A DNA stretch of 24,846 nucleotides from the NCBI GenBank assembly GCA_021798135.1, contig JAJZYI010000010.1, forward strand, positions 1 through 24,846, written 5' to 3'. Of the stretch, positions 1-8,034 are shown in pieces. The notes below the pieces were generated by a model, which worked only from the letters and a program-made list of their open reading frames with translations, made no database searches and was not told the origin of the DNA. The stretch comes from Actinomycetes bacterium (GTDB lineage Bacteria; Actinomycetota; Acidimicrobiia; Acidimicrobiales; UBA8190). Every line of letters starts with the position of its first letter. The stretch's first letter is position 1. A program made the translations under genes and the position numbers.

Positions 1-287
1 GCTGCCGCGGGCCGGGCGCCGCGCCGGGCCGCGGGCTGGCCATCGCCCCGTGTGTCGGGCCGGGCGCCGCGCCGGGCCGCCGGGGCTGGCCGCCGCCGGC
101 GCTCGCCGGAGACCGGGTCCTCCTCGACGGTGAGGCGGTACTGCTCGCGGGCGAAGAACCCCATCACCCCGCCCTGGCGGGTCTTCTCGGCTCGGACGAT
201 CTTGGCCGTCGGCCCCAGGTCACGGTTGATCTCCTGGAGCAGCGGCTCCAGGGCGGGACCCTCATACAGCTTCGGCTGGGCTGGCAA
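1..287 (-). CDS. flhF: Flagellar biosynthesis GTPase FlhF, N-terminal part (runs off the window)
   Basis: FlhF is an SRP-type GTPase that sets flagellum position and number. The visible 95 codons read KLYEGPALEPLLQEI near the start, then a stretch with DLGPTAKIVRAEK and GGVMGFFAREQY. This matches the FlhF N-terminal pattern in which a short alpha/beta domain ends in a 'GG-x-x-GFF' turn. A basic, proline/alanine-rich linker follows (from about residue 58), as expected before the missing NG GTPase domain. The start is chosen as TTG at 287-285: an in-frame TGA lies two codons upstream (293-291), and GGAG (300-297) sits 9 bases before the TTG, inside the flhA end. The gene therefore overlaps flhA by 26 bases and is probably translationally coupled to it. 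Family assignment is good; the exact start is less sure (a CTG nine codons from the start is possible). Confidence 0.82.
   Translation of the reverse strand, partial: MPAQPKLYEGPALEPLLQEINRDLGPTAKIVRAEKTRQGGVMGFFAREQYRLTVEEDPVSGERRRRPAPAARRGARPDTRGDGQPAARRGARPAA
9..80. repeat. 24-bp direct repeat, 48-bp period, in the flhF linker
   Basis: Positions 9-32 and 57-80 are identical (GGGCCGGGCGCC followed by GCGCCGGGCCGC). The period of 48 bases is 16 codons, so the duplication is in frame and gives PAARRGARP twice in the basic linker of FlhF. It looks like a local tandem duplication in a flexible linker, and the copy number can change without a frameshift. Confidence 0.9.
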
Positions 288-2313
288 CGTTCACCACTCC
301 GATCCGGTCGACCTTCACCTGCGGGCCGAGCTCGTTGACGGACAGGACACCGAGGCGGGGGACCGCCGCGGCCAGCAGCCGGCGCAGGGCCGGCCGCAGG
401 CGCGAGGCGCACAGCAGGACTGCCTCGCGGCCCTGCTGCTCGATCTGCTGGACGAGGTCGTGGACCTCGCGCACCAGGCCCTCGACGAGCGGGGCGCCCA
501 CGGCCAGCACGCTGCCGTCGTCGCCGGGCCGGACGGCCTCCGCGAGGGTGCGCTCGAAGGCGGCGTCGAGCGTGATGACCGGGAGCACGCCGTCCTGGGC
601 GTACTGGGCGGAGATGGCGGGGCCGAGGGCGCCGCGCGCCGCCTCGAGCAGCGCCTCGGCGTCCTTGGTCTGGCGGGCCCGCTCGGTGACCGCCTCGACG
701 ATGCGCACCAGGTCCCGGATCGGCACCCCCTCGTCGAGCAGGCCGCAGAGGACCCGGTGGAGGTCGGTCAGCGAGACCTGGGCGGTGGCCATCTCCTCGA
801 CGACGGCGGGATCGCTCTGCTTCAGGCCGTCGAGCAGGATGCGGACCTGCTGGGCGGACAGCAGCCGGCCGGCGTTGGCGGTCGCCACCTCGCCGAGGTG
901 CGTCGTGATGACGGACGAGCGGTCGATGACCGTCGCCCCGGCCACCAGGGCCTGCTGGCGCATCTCCACGGGGATCCACTTGGCGGGCAGGCCGAAGACC
1001 GGCTCGGTGGTCGAGCCGCCGGGCAGCGTGTCGATGCCGGCCCCGATGGCGAGCATGCGGCCGACCGGCGCCGTGCCCCGGGCCACCTCGACACCGTGCA
1101 GGCGCACCGCGTAGGCGTCGTCGGGGAGCGCCATGTTGTCGCGGGTGCGCACCGTCGGGATGATCAGCCCGCGGTCGACGGCCAGCTTCCGGCGGAGCGC
1201 CTTCACCCGGTCCAGCAGGTCGCCGCCCCGCTCCGGGTCGACCAGGTCGATGATCGACGGCGCGAGCTCCAGCTCGAGCGGCTCCACCCGCATCTCGGTG
1301 GCCAGGGCCTGCGGGGTGTCGAGGGCCGGCGCCTCCTCGAGCACCTCGGCCTCGGCGACCTCGGCCTGCAGGTCCTGCGCCCCCAGGCGGTTGCCGAGGA
1401 ACCACACGAGCCCCCCGACGGCGAGGAACGCCAGGTGCGGGAGCCCGGGGACGATCCCGAGGGCGGTGAGGACGATGCCGGCGATCTTCACGGCCCGGTG
1501 CTGGCGGCGGACCTGGCTCACGAGGTCGGAGCCGAAGTCGTCCTCGTCGGTGGCCGCCGCCCGGGTCACCACCAGGCCGGTCGAGATCGACAGCAGGAGC
1601 GCGGGGATCTGGGACACCAGGCCGTCGCCGACGCTCAGCAGGCTGTAGGTGTGGGCCGCCTGGGTCACCGACATGTGCTTCTGCAGGATGCCGACGGCGA
1701 GCCCGCCGACGAGGTTGATGGCGGTGATGACGACGGCGGCGATGGCGTCGCCGCGGACGAACTTGGAGGCGCCGTCCATCGCCCCGTAGAAGTCGGCCTC
1801 GTCGGCGACCTCCTGGCGGCGGCGGCGTGCCTCGGCCTGGTCGATCAGCCCGGCGTTCAGGTCGGCGTCGATCGCCATCTGCTTGCCGGGCATGGCGTCC
1901 AGGGTGAACCTGGCGGCGACCTCGGCGACGCGGCCGGCGCCGCTCGTCACGACCACGAACTGGATGACGATCAGGATCAGGAAGACGATGAGGCCGACGA
2001 CGATCTGGCCGCCCACGACGAAGTTGCCGAACGAGGCGACGACGGTGCCGGCATCGGCGTGCAGCAGGACCAGGCGGGTCACGCTGACGTTCAGCGCCAG
2101 CCGGAACAGGGTGGCGACCAGCAGGATCGACGGGAACACCGAGAAGTCGAGGGGGCGCTTCACGTGCATCGTCATGAGCATGATGACGATGGCGGCCGTG
2201 ATGTTGGCGCTGATCAGCAGGTCGAGGACGATCGTCGGCATCGGCACGACGAGCATCACGACGATCAGGATGACCGCGGAGGGGACCCCGACCAGGCTGA
2301 ACCGCTTGCGCAT
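262..2313 (-). CDS. flhA: Flagellar type III export gate protein FlhA
   Basis: FlhA forms the membrane export gate that passes rod, hook and filament subunits and docks chaperone-substrate complexes. The 683-residue product has the usual length. Hydrophobic segments lie at about 12-33, 36-50, 58-83, 98-121, 190-210, 225-250 and 276-300. The FHIPEP family signature (RFTLDAMPGKQMAIDADLNA) lies at about 135-154, followed by the RRRRQEVADEADFYGAMDGA loop. A long cytosolic domain follows from about 320. The start ATG (2313-2311) is preceded by GGAAGG at 6-7 bases. A longer frame upstream to 2547 has no membrane-protein character and was refused. The gene is transcribed with flhF. A sigma-28-like promoter lies at 2401-2428, which would give a leader of about 80 bases. 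Confidence 0.97.
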   Translation of the reverse strand: MRKRFSLVGVPSAVILIVVMLVVPMPTIVLDLLISANITAAIVIMLMTMHVKRPLDFSVFPSILLVATLFRLALNVSVTRLVLLHADAGTVVASFGNFVVGGQIVVGLIVFLILIVIQFVVVTSGAGRVAEVAARFTLDAMPGKQMAIDADLNAGLIDQAEARRRRQEVADEADFYGAMDGASKFVRGDAIAAVVITAINLVGGLAVGILQKHMSVTQAAHTYSLLSVGDGLVSQIPALLLSISTGLVVTRAAATDEDDFGSDLVSQVRRQHRAVKIAGIVLTALGIVPGLPHLAFLAVGGLVWFLGNRLGAQDLQAEVAEAEVLEEAPALDTPQALATEMRVEPLELELAPSIIDLVDPERGGDLLDRVKALRRKLAVDRGLIIPTVRTRDNMALPDDAYAVRLHGVEVARGTAPVGRMLAIGAGIDTLPGGSTTEPVFGLPAKWIPVEMRQQALVAGATVIDRSSVITTHLGEVATANAGRLLSAQQVRILLDGLKQSDPAVVEEMATAQVSLTDLHRVLCGLLDEGVPIRDLVRIVEAVTERARQTKDAEALLEAARGALGPAISAQYAQDGVLPVITLDAAFERTLAEAVRPGDDGSVLAVGAPLVEGLVREVHDLVQQIEQQGREAVLLCASRLRPALRRLLAAAVPRLGVLSVNELGPQVKVDRIGVVNVASPAEAV

Positions 2314-2400
2314 GGGACCTTCCGGACGCGACGAGCTGTCGAGTGGCAGCGGGCCGGTCCGTGGCCTGCGGGTCCATGCCGTCCTGGCTGGCTGGGTTGG

Positions 2401-2428
2401 GCATCGGCACCCGATCCGGGCGACTTGA
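2401..2428 (-). promoter_or_regulatory. Candidate sigma-28-type promoter for flhA-flhF
   Basis: On the minus strand TCAA (2428-2425) is followed by exactly 16 bases and then GCCGATGC (2408-2401). The family consensus for FliA/SigD/WhiG is TAAA about 15-16 bases from GCCGATAA. The same octamer with the same spacing appears at two other start regions in this window (2482-2509 and 11117-11144). The flhA ATG lies 87 bases downstream of the box. Confidence 0.6.
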
Positions 2429-2481
2429 GCCCGTGGGCCGCCGTGCCGGCGGGCGCGGGTTGAGGGTCCGGCCGGTCGCGC

Positions 2482-2509
2482 TACACCGCGGGCGGGACCG
2501 TGCCGATGC
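2482..2509 (+). promoter_or_regulatory. Candidate sigma-28-type promoter for the aminotransferase gene
   Basis: TACA (2482-2485), 16 bases, then GCCGATGC (2502-2509). Only seven bases separate the box from ATG 2517, so transcription would begin at or next to the start codon and the mRNA would be leaderless. The promoter diverges from the flhA promoter, with 53 bases between the two -35 elements. Confidence 0.55.
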
Positions 2510-2516
2510 CCCTGGC

Positions 2517-3776
2517 ATGGGCCGTGCCCCGTCGCCGACCGCGCCATTCGTGCCGACCGCGCCGACCGGGCGTATCGCGCCGGTAGCGCCAGTGCCGGCC
2601 GACACCGTGCCGTTCGTGGACCTGGCCCCCCAGAACGACCTGGTCAGGCCCGAGGTCCGCCGGCGGTGGGACGAAGCGCTCGACGCCGGCACCTTCATCC
2701 TCGGCGAGGAGGTGGAGCGGTTCGAGGCGGAGGCGGCGGCGGCGTGGTCGGTGGCCCACTGCGTGGGCGTCGGCAGCGGCACCGACGCCGTCGAGGTGGC
2801 GCTGCGCGCCGCCGGCGTCGGGCCGGGCGACGAGGTGGTGGTGCCGGCGTTCACGTTCGCCGGCTCGGCCGTCGGCGTGGTGCGCTGCGGGGCCCGGCCG
2901 GTCTTCGCCGACGTGGACGACGAGACCCTGCTCGTCGACCCCGCCTCGGTGGCCGCCGCCGTCGGGCCGGCCACGGCCGCGGTGGTGGCCGTGCACCTGT
3001 ACGGGCAGATGGCGGACGTGGCCGCACTGGGCCGGCTCTGCGCCCGGCACGGCATCGCCCTGGTCGAGGACGGCGCCCAGTCGCACGGGGCCCGGGCAGA
3101 CGGCGCGCCGGTCGGGCCGCGTTCGTTCGCCGCCGCCACCAGCTTCTACCCGACGAAGAACCTCGGGGCGTGGGGCGACGGCGGCGCCGTGCTCACCGAC
3201 GACCCCGCGGTCGCGGCGGCGGCGCGCGCCATCCGCAACTACGGGAGCACCGGCAAGTACGACCACGGGCGGTTCGGCTTCAACTCGCGCCTCGACGTCC
3301 TGCAGGCGGCCGTGCTGCGCGCCAAGCTGCCCCACCTCGGCACGTGGAACGCCCAGCGCCAGGAGGCGGCCCGCCGCTACGACGAGCTGCTCGCCGGGTG
3401 CGCCGCCGTGCGCCGGCCGGCCGTGCGGGCGGGGAACGACCACGTGTGGCACCTCTACGCGGTGCGGGTCGGGCGCCGTGACGACTGCCGCCAGGCGCTC
3501 CAGGCGGCCGCCGTCGGTAGCGGGGTCCACTACCCGGCGCCGCTGCACCTGCTGCCCATGTTCGGCGGCGGCCGCGACGGCGCGCCCGCGGGCAGCCTCC
3601 CCGTCGCCGAGTCGGCCGCCGGCGAGGTGCTGTCGCTGCCGCTGTTCCCGGGCATCACCGCGTCGCAGCAGGAACGGGTCGCCGCCGTGCTCACCCGGTG
3701 GGCGGCGTCGCCGAGCCGGCCGGTGGCGGGGCGGCCTCAGGGCGGTGCCGGTGCGGCGAGCCGGGCGTCGGCGTAG
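2517..3776 (+). CDS. DegT/DnrJ/EryC1-family sugar aminotransferase (FdtB/QdtB-like)
   Basis: This is a PLP-dependent enzyme that would convert a 3-keto (or 4-keto) nucleotide sugar to an amino sugar. Of 419 residues, the core begins with PFVDLAPQND at about 31-40. It continues with GSGTDAV (86-92, phosphate binding), PAFTFAGSAVG (about 110), VEDGAQSHGA (183-192, Asp185 for the pyridine nitrogen) and SFYPTKNLGAWGDGG, where Lys214 is the expected Schiff-base lysine. NYGSTGKYDH and FNSRLDVLQAA follow, as is typical of the family. ATG 2517 is preferred because it fits a leaderless start from the promoter at 2482-2509; GTG 2592 is an alternative. No Shine-Dalgarno is visible. The ketoisomerase gene at 5625-6074 makes a dTDP-3-amino-3,6-dideoxyhexose route likely. 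The last 40 bases overlap the convergent methyltransferase gene. Confidence 0.88.
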   Translation: MGRAPSPTAPFVPTAPTGRIAPVAPVPADTVPFVDLAPQNDLVRPEVRRRWDEALDAGTFILGEEVERFEAEAAAAWSVAHCVGVGSGTDAVEVALRAAGVGPGDEVVVPAFTFAGSAVGVVRCGARPVFADVDDETLLVDPASVAAAVGPATAAVVAVHLYGQMADVAALGRLCARHGIALVEDGAQSHGARADGAPVGPRSFAAATSFYPTKNLGAWGDGGAVLTDDPAVAAAARAIRNYGSTGKYDHGRFGFNSRLDVLQAAVLRAKLPHLGTWNAQRQEAARRYDELLAGCAAVRRPAVRAGNDHVWHLYAVRVGRRDDCRQALQAAAVGSGVHYPAPLHLLPMFGGGRDGAPAGSLPVAESAAGEVLSLPLFPGITASQQERVAAVLTRWAASPSRPVAGRPQGGAGAASRASA

Positions 3777-4606
3777 ATCTCGGCGGCCAGCTCCGGCAGC
3801 TCCCGCCCAAGCTCGTACAGGCCGTCGAGCAGGTCGGGCGTGAGGAACGGCACCTGCTCCATGTGGCGGTGGTCGAACGGCTTGACGAAGGCGCCGCCGG
3901 TGCGCACGATGTCGAACCCTGCGGAGGCAAGGGTGGCGGCCAGGCTGTCGCGGTCGAAGACGTGGGGCTGCCCGAAGCGCCGGTTGCGCTCGGACGGCTG
4001 GTGGACGTCGCCGATCAGGCCCATCGACCTCGCCAGCCGCCGGTGCAGGGAGCCCGCGTTCGGCACCGAGACGTGGACGACCGTGGCCGGTCCGGACAGG
4101 CTGCGCACGGCGCCGAGCACCCTGGCGGGGTCGTCGAGCTCGTGGAGGAGCGAGGCGCAGACCACCAGGTCGGCCACGTTGCCAGGACCCAGGCGGCGTG
4201 CGACCTCGCCGACGGCGTCCTCGGCGAAGCCCCGGACGACGGCGAGCCGGGCGTCGGACCGGGCGGCGGCCTCGGCCGGCGCGGCGAACGCCGGGTCGGG
4301 CTCGACGACGACCCAGCGTCCGAAGAACCGGGTGCCGACGCGGGTCTCGAGGTGGCGCACGGCGTCCACCAGCAGGTCGAGGCCGCAGCCGACCTCCACC
4401 ACCGTCGCCGGCCGCAGGTCGCGGACCAGGTCGGCCACCAGGCGGTGGCGGTAGCGGACCAGCACGGCCTCGAAGCCGTAGTCGGCGGCGTAGTCGGCGG
4501 CGTAGCTCGACAGGCGCTGCGCCCGCCGGCGGGCCCGGCCCGGGGCCGGCACGCCAGTCACCGGGTCGCCAGTCACCGGGTCGCCAGTCGCCAGGTCGCC
4601 GGTCAC
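3737..4606 (-). CDS. Class I SAM-dependent methyltransferase, last gene of the glycan operon
   Basis: The 289-residue product has the SAM-binding motif I VVEVGCG (69-75), an acidic end of strand 2 in VVVEPDP (99-105) and a strand 4 region VADLVVCASLLHELDDP (144-160). A C-terminal part with HVFDRDSLAATLASAGF follows, as in sugar or lipid O-methyltransferases of the Methyltransf_12/23 type. The start is GTG 4606-4604, joined as GTGA to the stop of the sulfotransferase gene. The first 20 residues are a TGDPV-type repeat encoded by 15-bp units, so the real N-terminus could be at any of several GTG codons. The substrate is unknown. Position in the operon suggests a sugar of the filament glycan. 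It converges with the aminotransferase gene and overlaps it by 40 bases. Confidence 0.82.
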   Translation of the reverse strand: MTGDLATGDPVTGDPVTGVPAPGRARRRAQRLSSYAADYAADYGFEAVLVRYRHRLVADLVRDLRPATVVEVGCGLDLLVDAVRHLETRVGTRFFGRWVVVEPDPAFAAPAEAAARSDARLAVVRGFAEDAVGEVARRLGPGNVADLVVCASLLHELDDPARVLGAVRSLSGPATVVHVSVPNAGSLHRRLARSMGLIGDVHQPSERNRRFGQPHVFDRDSLAATLASAGFDIVRTGGAFVKPFDHRHMEQVPFLTPDLLDGLYELGRELPELAAEIYADARLAAPAPP

Positions 4607-4612
4607 CAGGTC
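4553..4612. repeat. Four 15-bp tandem repeats across the sulfotransferase/methyltransferase junction
   Basis: Units start at 4553, 4568, 4583 and 4598. The first two are identical (GCCAGTCACCGGGTC); the other two differ by two bases each (GCCAGTCGCCAGGTC, GCCGGTCACCAGGTC). On the minus strand the array holds the sulfotransferase stop, the GTG start of the methyltransferase and its first codons. Three of the four units carry a GTGA in register, and 15 bases is five codons. Confidence 0.93.
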
Positions 4613-5628
4613 GGCAGGCGCCCGGCCAGGGCCCGCCCGCGCCAGCGCAGGGCGTGGATGGCCGCCGGGACCGAGACGTGGGGGTTGGCGCCGCGGCGCA
4701 GCGGCGAGGCGGGCACCGGGTAGCCGTGGCGGCGCAGGGTCCGGCCGGCCAGCAGCTCGAAGGCCGCCGCGTCGGCAGGCGACATGTCCGCACGCCAGTC
4801 CCGGAGGCCTCGCGTGAGCGGCATGGTGAGGCTGCGGTCCTCGTCGGGCGCCGGGCTCATGTCGAGCTGCCGGCCCGCGGCGTGGCGGTAGTCCAGCATG
4901 GCCGGGTCGAAGTCCGTGCCGATGAAGGACGTGATGCGGCGCAGGACCGGCTCGGGGTCGTCCACCAGGTCCTCGTAGCGGACCTCCAGGTAGCGCCGGG
5001 CGCCGAGGGCGTTGCCCGCGGCCCGGCCGGCGTCGACCCGCTGCGTCCAGTAGGTCGCCGCCTCCACGACCGTGCGGGGGCCGAACGAGGCGTCGCGCAG
5101 CGCCAGGGCCACGGAGCGCCCGTCGCGCACCAGGTGGACGAACACCGCCTCGGGGAACAGGTCGGCGAGGGCCGGCAGGTGGAGGACGTGGTTGGGCGTC
5201 TTGTCGCCGTACCGCCGCTTCCCCTGGGCGCGCGCGTACTCGGCGTAGACGCCGCGGACGGCGTCCGTCCGGCAGCGCGCGCCGGCCGCGAGCATCCCGG
5301 CGACGGCGCGTTCGCGGTCGATGCCCCACCACCGGTAGCGGTCCCAGCGCTCGAGCTCGGCCAGGAGCGCCCGGAGCTCGTCGGCCGAGTAGGTGTCGCG
5401 GCTGCCGGCATGTGGCGCGGCACCGGCGTGCGGCGCGGCGCTCGCGTGTGCCGCGGCACCTGCGGCGGGCGCGCGGCCACGCACGTGCACCCCGCAGAAC
5501 TCGAGGACGAAGCCCCCCGTCTCGGCCGGGATGGCCAGGTCCGGGTGGGAGTCGAGCATCACGGTGAGCAGCGTCGTCCCCGACCGGCCGCACCCCACGA
5601 TCATCGGGAAGGGCGGGCGGGCGGTCAC
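4603..5628 (-). CDS. PAPS-dependent sulfotransferase
   Basis: The enzyme would move a sulfuryl group from PAPS to an acceptor, probably a sugar. The 341-residue protein opens with PFPMIVGCGRSGTTLL. GCGRSGTT (12-19) is the 5'-phosphosulfate loop, and VHLVRDGRSVALALRD (164-179) is the 3'-phosphate site. GDKTPNH (141-147) and RYEDLVDDP (217-225) are family hallmarks of Sulfotransfer_3-type enzymes. An Ala/His-rich low-complexity insert (about 53-76, with repeated APHAG) lies between the loop and the helical region. The GTG start (5628-5626) overlaps the stop of the ketoisomerase gene as GTGA. A sulfated flagellar glycan is an inference from context; the acceptor cannot be read from the sequence. 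Confidence 0.87.
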   Translation of the reverse strand: MTARPPFPMIVGCGRSGTTLLTVMLDSHPDLAIPAETGGFVLEFCGVHVRGRAPAAGAAAHASAAPHAGAAPHAGSRDTYSADELRALLAELERWDRYRWWGIDRERAVAGMLAAGARCRTDAVRGVYAEYARAQGKRRYGDKTPNHVLHLPALADLFPEAVFVHLVRDGRSVALALRDASFGPRTVVEAATYWTQRVDAGRAAGNALGARRYLEVRYEDLVDDPEPVLRRITSFIGTDFDPAMLDYRHAAGRQLDMSPAPDEDRSLTMPLTRGLRDWRADMSPADAAAFELLAGRTLRRHGYPVPASPLRRGANPHVSVPAAIHALRWRGRALAGRLPTW

Positions 5629-6074
5629 CGTGCCCCCACGGCCCGCAGGTACTCGTCGTGGTCGCGGATGTAGTCGTCCTCGTCGTAGTGCCGCGAGGCG
5701 AGGACGAGGCCGACCGAGCCCGACGAGAAGTTGACCAGGTCCCTCCACACCATCTCGGGCAGGTACAGCCCGTAGTAGGAGCGGTTGAGCGAGAACACCC
5801 GCTCCTCCACGCCGTCCGAGACGACGACGTCGAAGCTGCCCGACGCGGCGATGAGGAACTGCTGCAGGCTCCGGTGGGCGTGGGCGCCCCGGGTGGCGCC
5901 CCCGGGCACGTCGTACAGGTAGTAGACGCGCTCCACGGCGAACGGCACGTGGACGCCGCCCTCGATGAAGGTGAGGTTGCCGCGCTCGGACCCGACCCGG
6001 GGGAGGTCGATGAGCCGGCACCGGTCGAGCGCGCCGGCGGCCGGCGCGTGGGGGTAGGGAACGGTCGACGTCAC
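5625..6074 (-). CDS. fdtA: dTDP-4-keto-6-deoxyglucose 3,4-ketoisomerase (FdtA/QdtA family)
   Basis: A small cupin enzyme of 149 residues, the usual length for FdtA/QdtA. It moves the keto group from C4 to C3 before transamination. The signature parts are RGNLTFIEG (31-39), VERVYYLYDVPGG (47-59), TRGAHAHRSLQQFLIAASG (61-79, with the two catalytic histidines expected at 65 and 67), LYLPEMVWRDL (103-113) and ASRHYDEDDYIRDHDEYL (126-143). Whether the product is galacto (FdtA) or gluco (QdtA) cannot be told here. The GTG start overlaps the previous stop as GTGA (6074-6071). Its partner is most likely the DegT-type aminotransferase at 2517-3776, separately transcribed. No rmlA or rmlB homologue for making the dTDP-sugar substrate is in the window. 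Confidence 0.88.
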   Translation of the reverse strand: MTSTVPYPHAPAAGALDRCRLIDLPRVGSERGNLTFIEGGVHVPFAVERVYYLYDVPGGATRGAHAHRSLQQFLIAASGSFDVVVSDGVEERVFSLNRSYYGLYLPEMVWRDLVNFSSGSVGLVLASRHYDEDDYIRDHDEYLRAVGAR

Positions 6075-7078
6075 AGGTCCACCTCGAAGTGCTCGTAGAC
6101 GACGGCGCCGGCCCCGAACGAGAGCTTGAACTCGTGCAGGGAGTCGTTGAGCCGGCGCCCCTCCTCCTCGGTGCTGATCCCGAAGCTGTAGTAGCGGTAC
6201 GCGGACGGGTCCGCGGCGGCGAAGCCGATGGTCGCCTCGATGACGGTGTCGAGCGCGTTCAGCTCCCGGCCGACGGGGGAGGCGGCGGAGTACTGCAGGT
6301 GCAGGACCGGCGGCGCGCAGAAGACGATGCCGCCGGCCACGACGTCGGAGGCGGCGCGCGCGGTGACGAGCTGCATCCGGTCGGGGAAGCGCCTCGCCAG
6401 CTCGCCGATCTCGGCCCGGTCGTGGACGGGGCGGGTGCCGAAGCGTTCCCGGAGCACGGCCTGCTGCAGGGGCCAGTACTCGTCGAGCGCGTCCCACGTC
6501 CACGACACGTCCAGCTCCGCTCCCGCCGCCCGCCGGCGTCGCTGGCGCCGGCGCTTCCACACCGCCTGGCGGTTGGCCAGGTCGATGGTGGCCGACAGGT
6601 CCCTGCGGACGCAGCGAGCCCCGAGGCGGGCCATCGCGTACAGGTCGTCGCCGGCGGGCACGCGGTGGTAGATGGCGGGCACGGCCTTGTAGCGGAGGCG
6701 GCGCCCCCCGGTGCCGGCCAGGGCGGCGCCCGCCAGCTCCAGGGCCTGGACCATGCGGTTGCCGTAGAGGGAGCCGTCGTGCACCAGGCCGCCGTAGGTG
6801 ATCCCCGGGTGGCTGACGACGCCGGCGGGGTCCGCCGGGTCGACGGCCGCGGGCAGGACGCCGCGGAGCCTGCCGTTGGCGCTCTCCACGACGAGGGAGC
6901 GGTCCTCGAACCGGTTGCCGTGGTACGACAGGAAGCGCCGGGTGTGGAGGAACGTGCCGTTGACGGAGCGTGCCACCAGGCGGTCCCACGCCTCGTCGTC
7001 CACCGAGGCGACGAAGGGCCGGACGACGAGGTCGGTGGTGACGCTGCCGGCGGCGTCGGGGTGGAGGGTCGTCGTCAT
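6071..7078 (-). CDS. FemAB/GNAT-like acyltransferase
   Basis: The 335-residue protein looks like the FemAB-related GNAT group (Acetyltransf_6 type), which attaches acetyl, acyl or aminoacyl groups to amino acceptors. Visible family-like stretches are NGTFLHTRRFLSYHGNRF (40-57), the phrase HPGITYGGLV, a basic run of arginines (about 168-178), the phrase HLQYSAAS, and NALDTVIEATIGFA followed by YRYYSFGISTEE near the end. No transmembrane segment is seen. The ATG start is fused to the stop of the upstream glycosyltransferase gene (ATGA at 7078-7075). Immediately after it comes the ketoisomerase gene. Since no FdtC-like acetyltransferase is present, this protein may acylate the 3-amino group of the deoxyhexose; that is inference. 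Confidence 0.75.
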   Translation of the reverse strand: MTTTLHPDAAGSVTTDLVVRPFVASVDDEAWDRLVARSVNGTFLHTRRFLSYHGNRFEDRSLVVESANGRLRGVLPAAVDPADPAGVVSHPGITYGGLVHDGSLYGNRMVQALELAGAALAGTGGRRLRYKAVPAIYHRVPAGDDLYAMARLGARCVRRDLSATIDLANRQAVWKRRRQRRRRAAGAELDVSWTWDALDEYWPLQQAVLRERFGTRPVHDRAEIGELARRFPDRMQLVTARAASDVVAGGIVFCAPPVLHLQYSAASPVGRELNALDTVIEATIGFAAADPSAYRYYSFGISTEEEGRRLNDSLHEFKLSFGAGAVVYEHFEVDL

Positions 7079-8034
7079 GCGGCCACCAGCTCCTTCAGCC
7101 GCGCCTCCACCCGGCCGAGCGTGGCGACGGCCCGCGGGACGTCGGCGGGGGCGAAGGCGGTGACGTTGCTCTGCACGGTCTGCACGAACGTGGCAAGCGC
7201 CTGGGACTGGGCGATGGGGGAGCGCAGGTACCCGATGTCGATGGCTCCGACGATGATGTCGTACCACGACAGGACCAGGTCGGCGCGCAGGCTCGCCTGG
7301 CTGCTCTGCTGGCCGCCGTGGACCCGGAACCGGCTGAGCACGTCGGCGACCACGCCCATGCGGTGGCCGGCCATGATCTTCAGCCACCAGACGATGTCCA
7401 GGTTCCTCCTGGGAGCCGCCGAGCCTATCCGGTACAGCGCGTCGAGGTCGAGGCTCTCCCGGCGGAACAGGACGGTGGTGGGCTCGCCGATCCAGTTCTG
7501 GCCGGCGGTGAGCACGAGGTCGCCGGCGGCCGTCCCGTCGAACACCGCGTCGGTGCCGCCGACCTGGTCGGGGACCTGCGGCATGGCGAGGACGGCGCCG
7601 CGCTCGTCGACCGTCAAGCGTCTGGAGGTGACGAGCGTCACGTCCGGGCTCGACTCGGCCAGCGCCACCAGGCGAGCGACCGCGGTCGGCTCCAGGACGT
7701 CGTCGGCGCAGACGAACTTGACGTAGGGAGCTCGCGCCTGGCGGAGGCAGTGCTCGAAGTTGCCCCGGTTGCCGAGGTTGGTCCCGTTGCGCGTCACGGT
7801 CACGCGGCCGTCGTGGGCGGTCACCTCGCGGGCGAGGTCGAACGTCGCGTCGGACGACGCGTCGTCGACGACCACGATGGAGAGGTTCGGGTACGTCTGG
7901 CCCATGACCGACGCCAGGCACTCGGCGATGTACGCCGCCGAGTTGAAGGTCGGCACGAGCACGTCGACGAGCGGCAGGGAGCGCGGGTCGTGCCCGGGGA
8001 GATCCGGGGCGTCCGGCCGGGGCGCCGCGTTCAC
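7075..8034 (-). CDS. Family 2 glycosyltransferase
   Basis: A GT-A fold inverting transferase of 319 residues. The nucleotide-binding start is LVDVLVPTFNSAAYIAECLASV (22-43). VVVDDASSDAT (54-64) and the metal-binding segment KFVCADDVLEP (106-116, DXD-like ADD) follow. NWIGEPTTVLFRRE and VWWLKIMAGHRMGVV with RFRVHGGQQSSQ match the second half of the domain. The GTG start (8034-8032) overlaps the stop of the large glycosyltransferase gene as GTGA, with the following gene joined as ATGA. There is no membrane segment, so it probably acts in the cytoplasm on nucleotide sugars. Donor and acceptor are unknown. Confidence 0.88.
   Translation of the reverse strand: MNAAPRPDAPDLPGHDPRSLPLVDVLVPTFNSAAYIAECLASVMGQTYPNLSIVVVDDASSDATFDLAREVTAHDGRVTVTRNGTNLGNRGNFEHCLRQARAPYVKFVCADDVLEPTAVARLVALAESSPDVTLVTSRRLTVDERGAVLAMPQVPDQVGGTDAVFDGTAAGDLVLTAGQNWIGEPTTVLFRRESLDLDALYRIGSAAPRRNLDIVWWLKIMAGHRMGVVADVLSRFRVHGGQQSSQASLRADLVLSWYDIIVGAIDIGYLRSPIAQSQALATFVQTVQSNVTAFAPADVPRAVATLGRVEARLKELVAA

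Noticed and set aside
52..2463. A long plus-strand open frame opposite flhA
   Set aside because: Asp/Arg/Gly-rich shadow of flhA, which is certain from its membrane segments and FHIPEP signature.
2343..2516. An upstream start for the aminotransferase at 2343
   Set aside because: The added residues are not like the family and lie over the promoter region.
2314..2547. An upstream extension of flhA to 2547
   Set aside because: It would add 78 Arg/Pro-rich residues before the first membrane helix and cross two promoters; ATG 2313 has a ribosome site.
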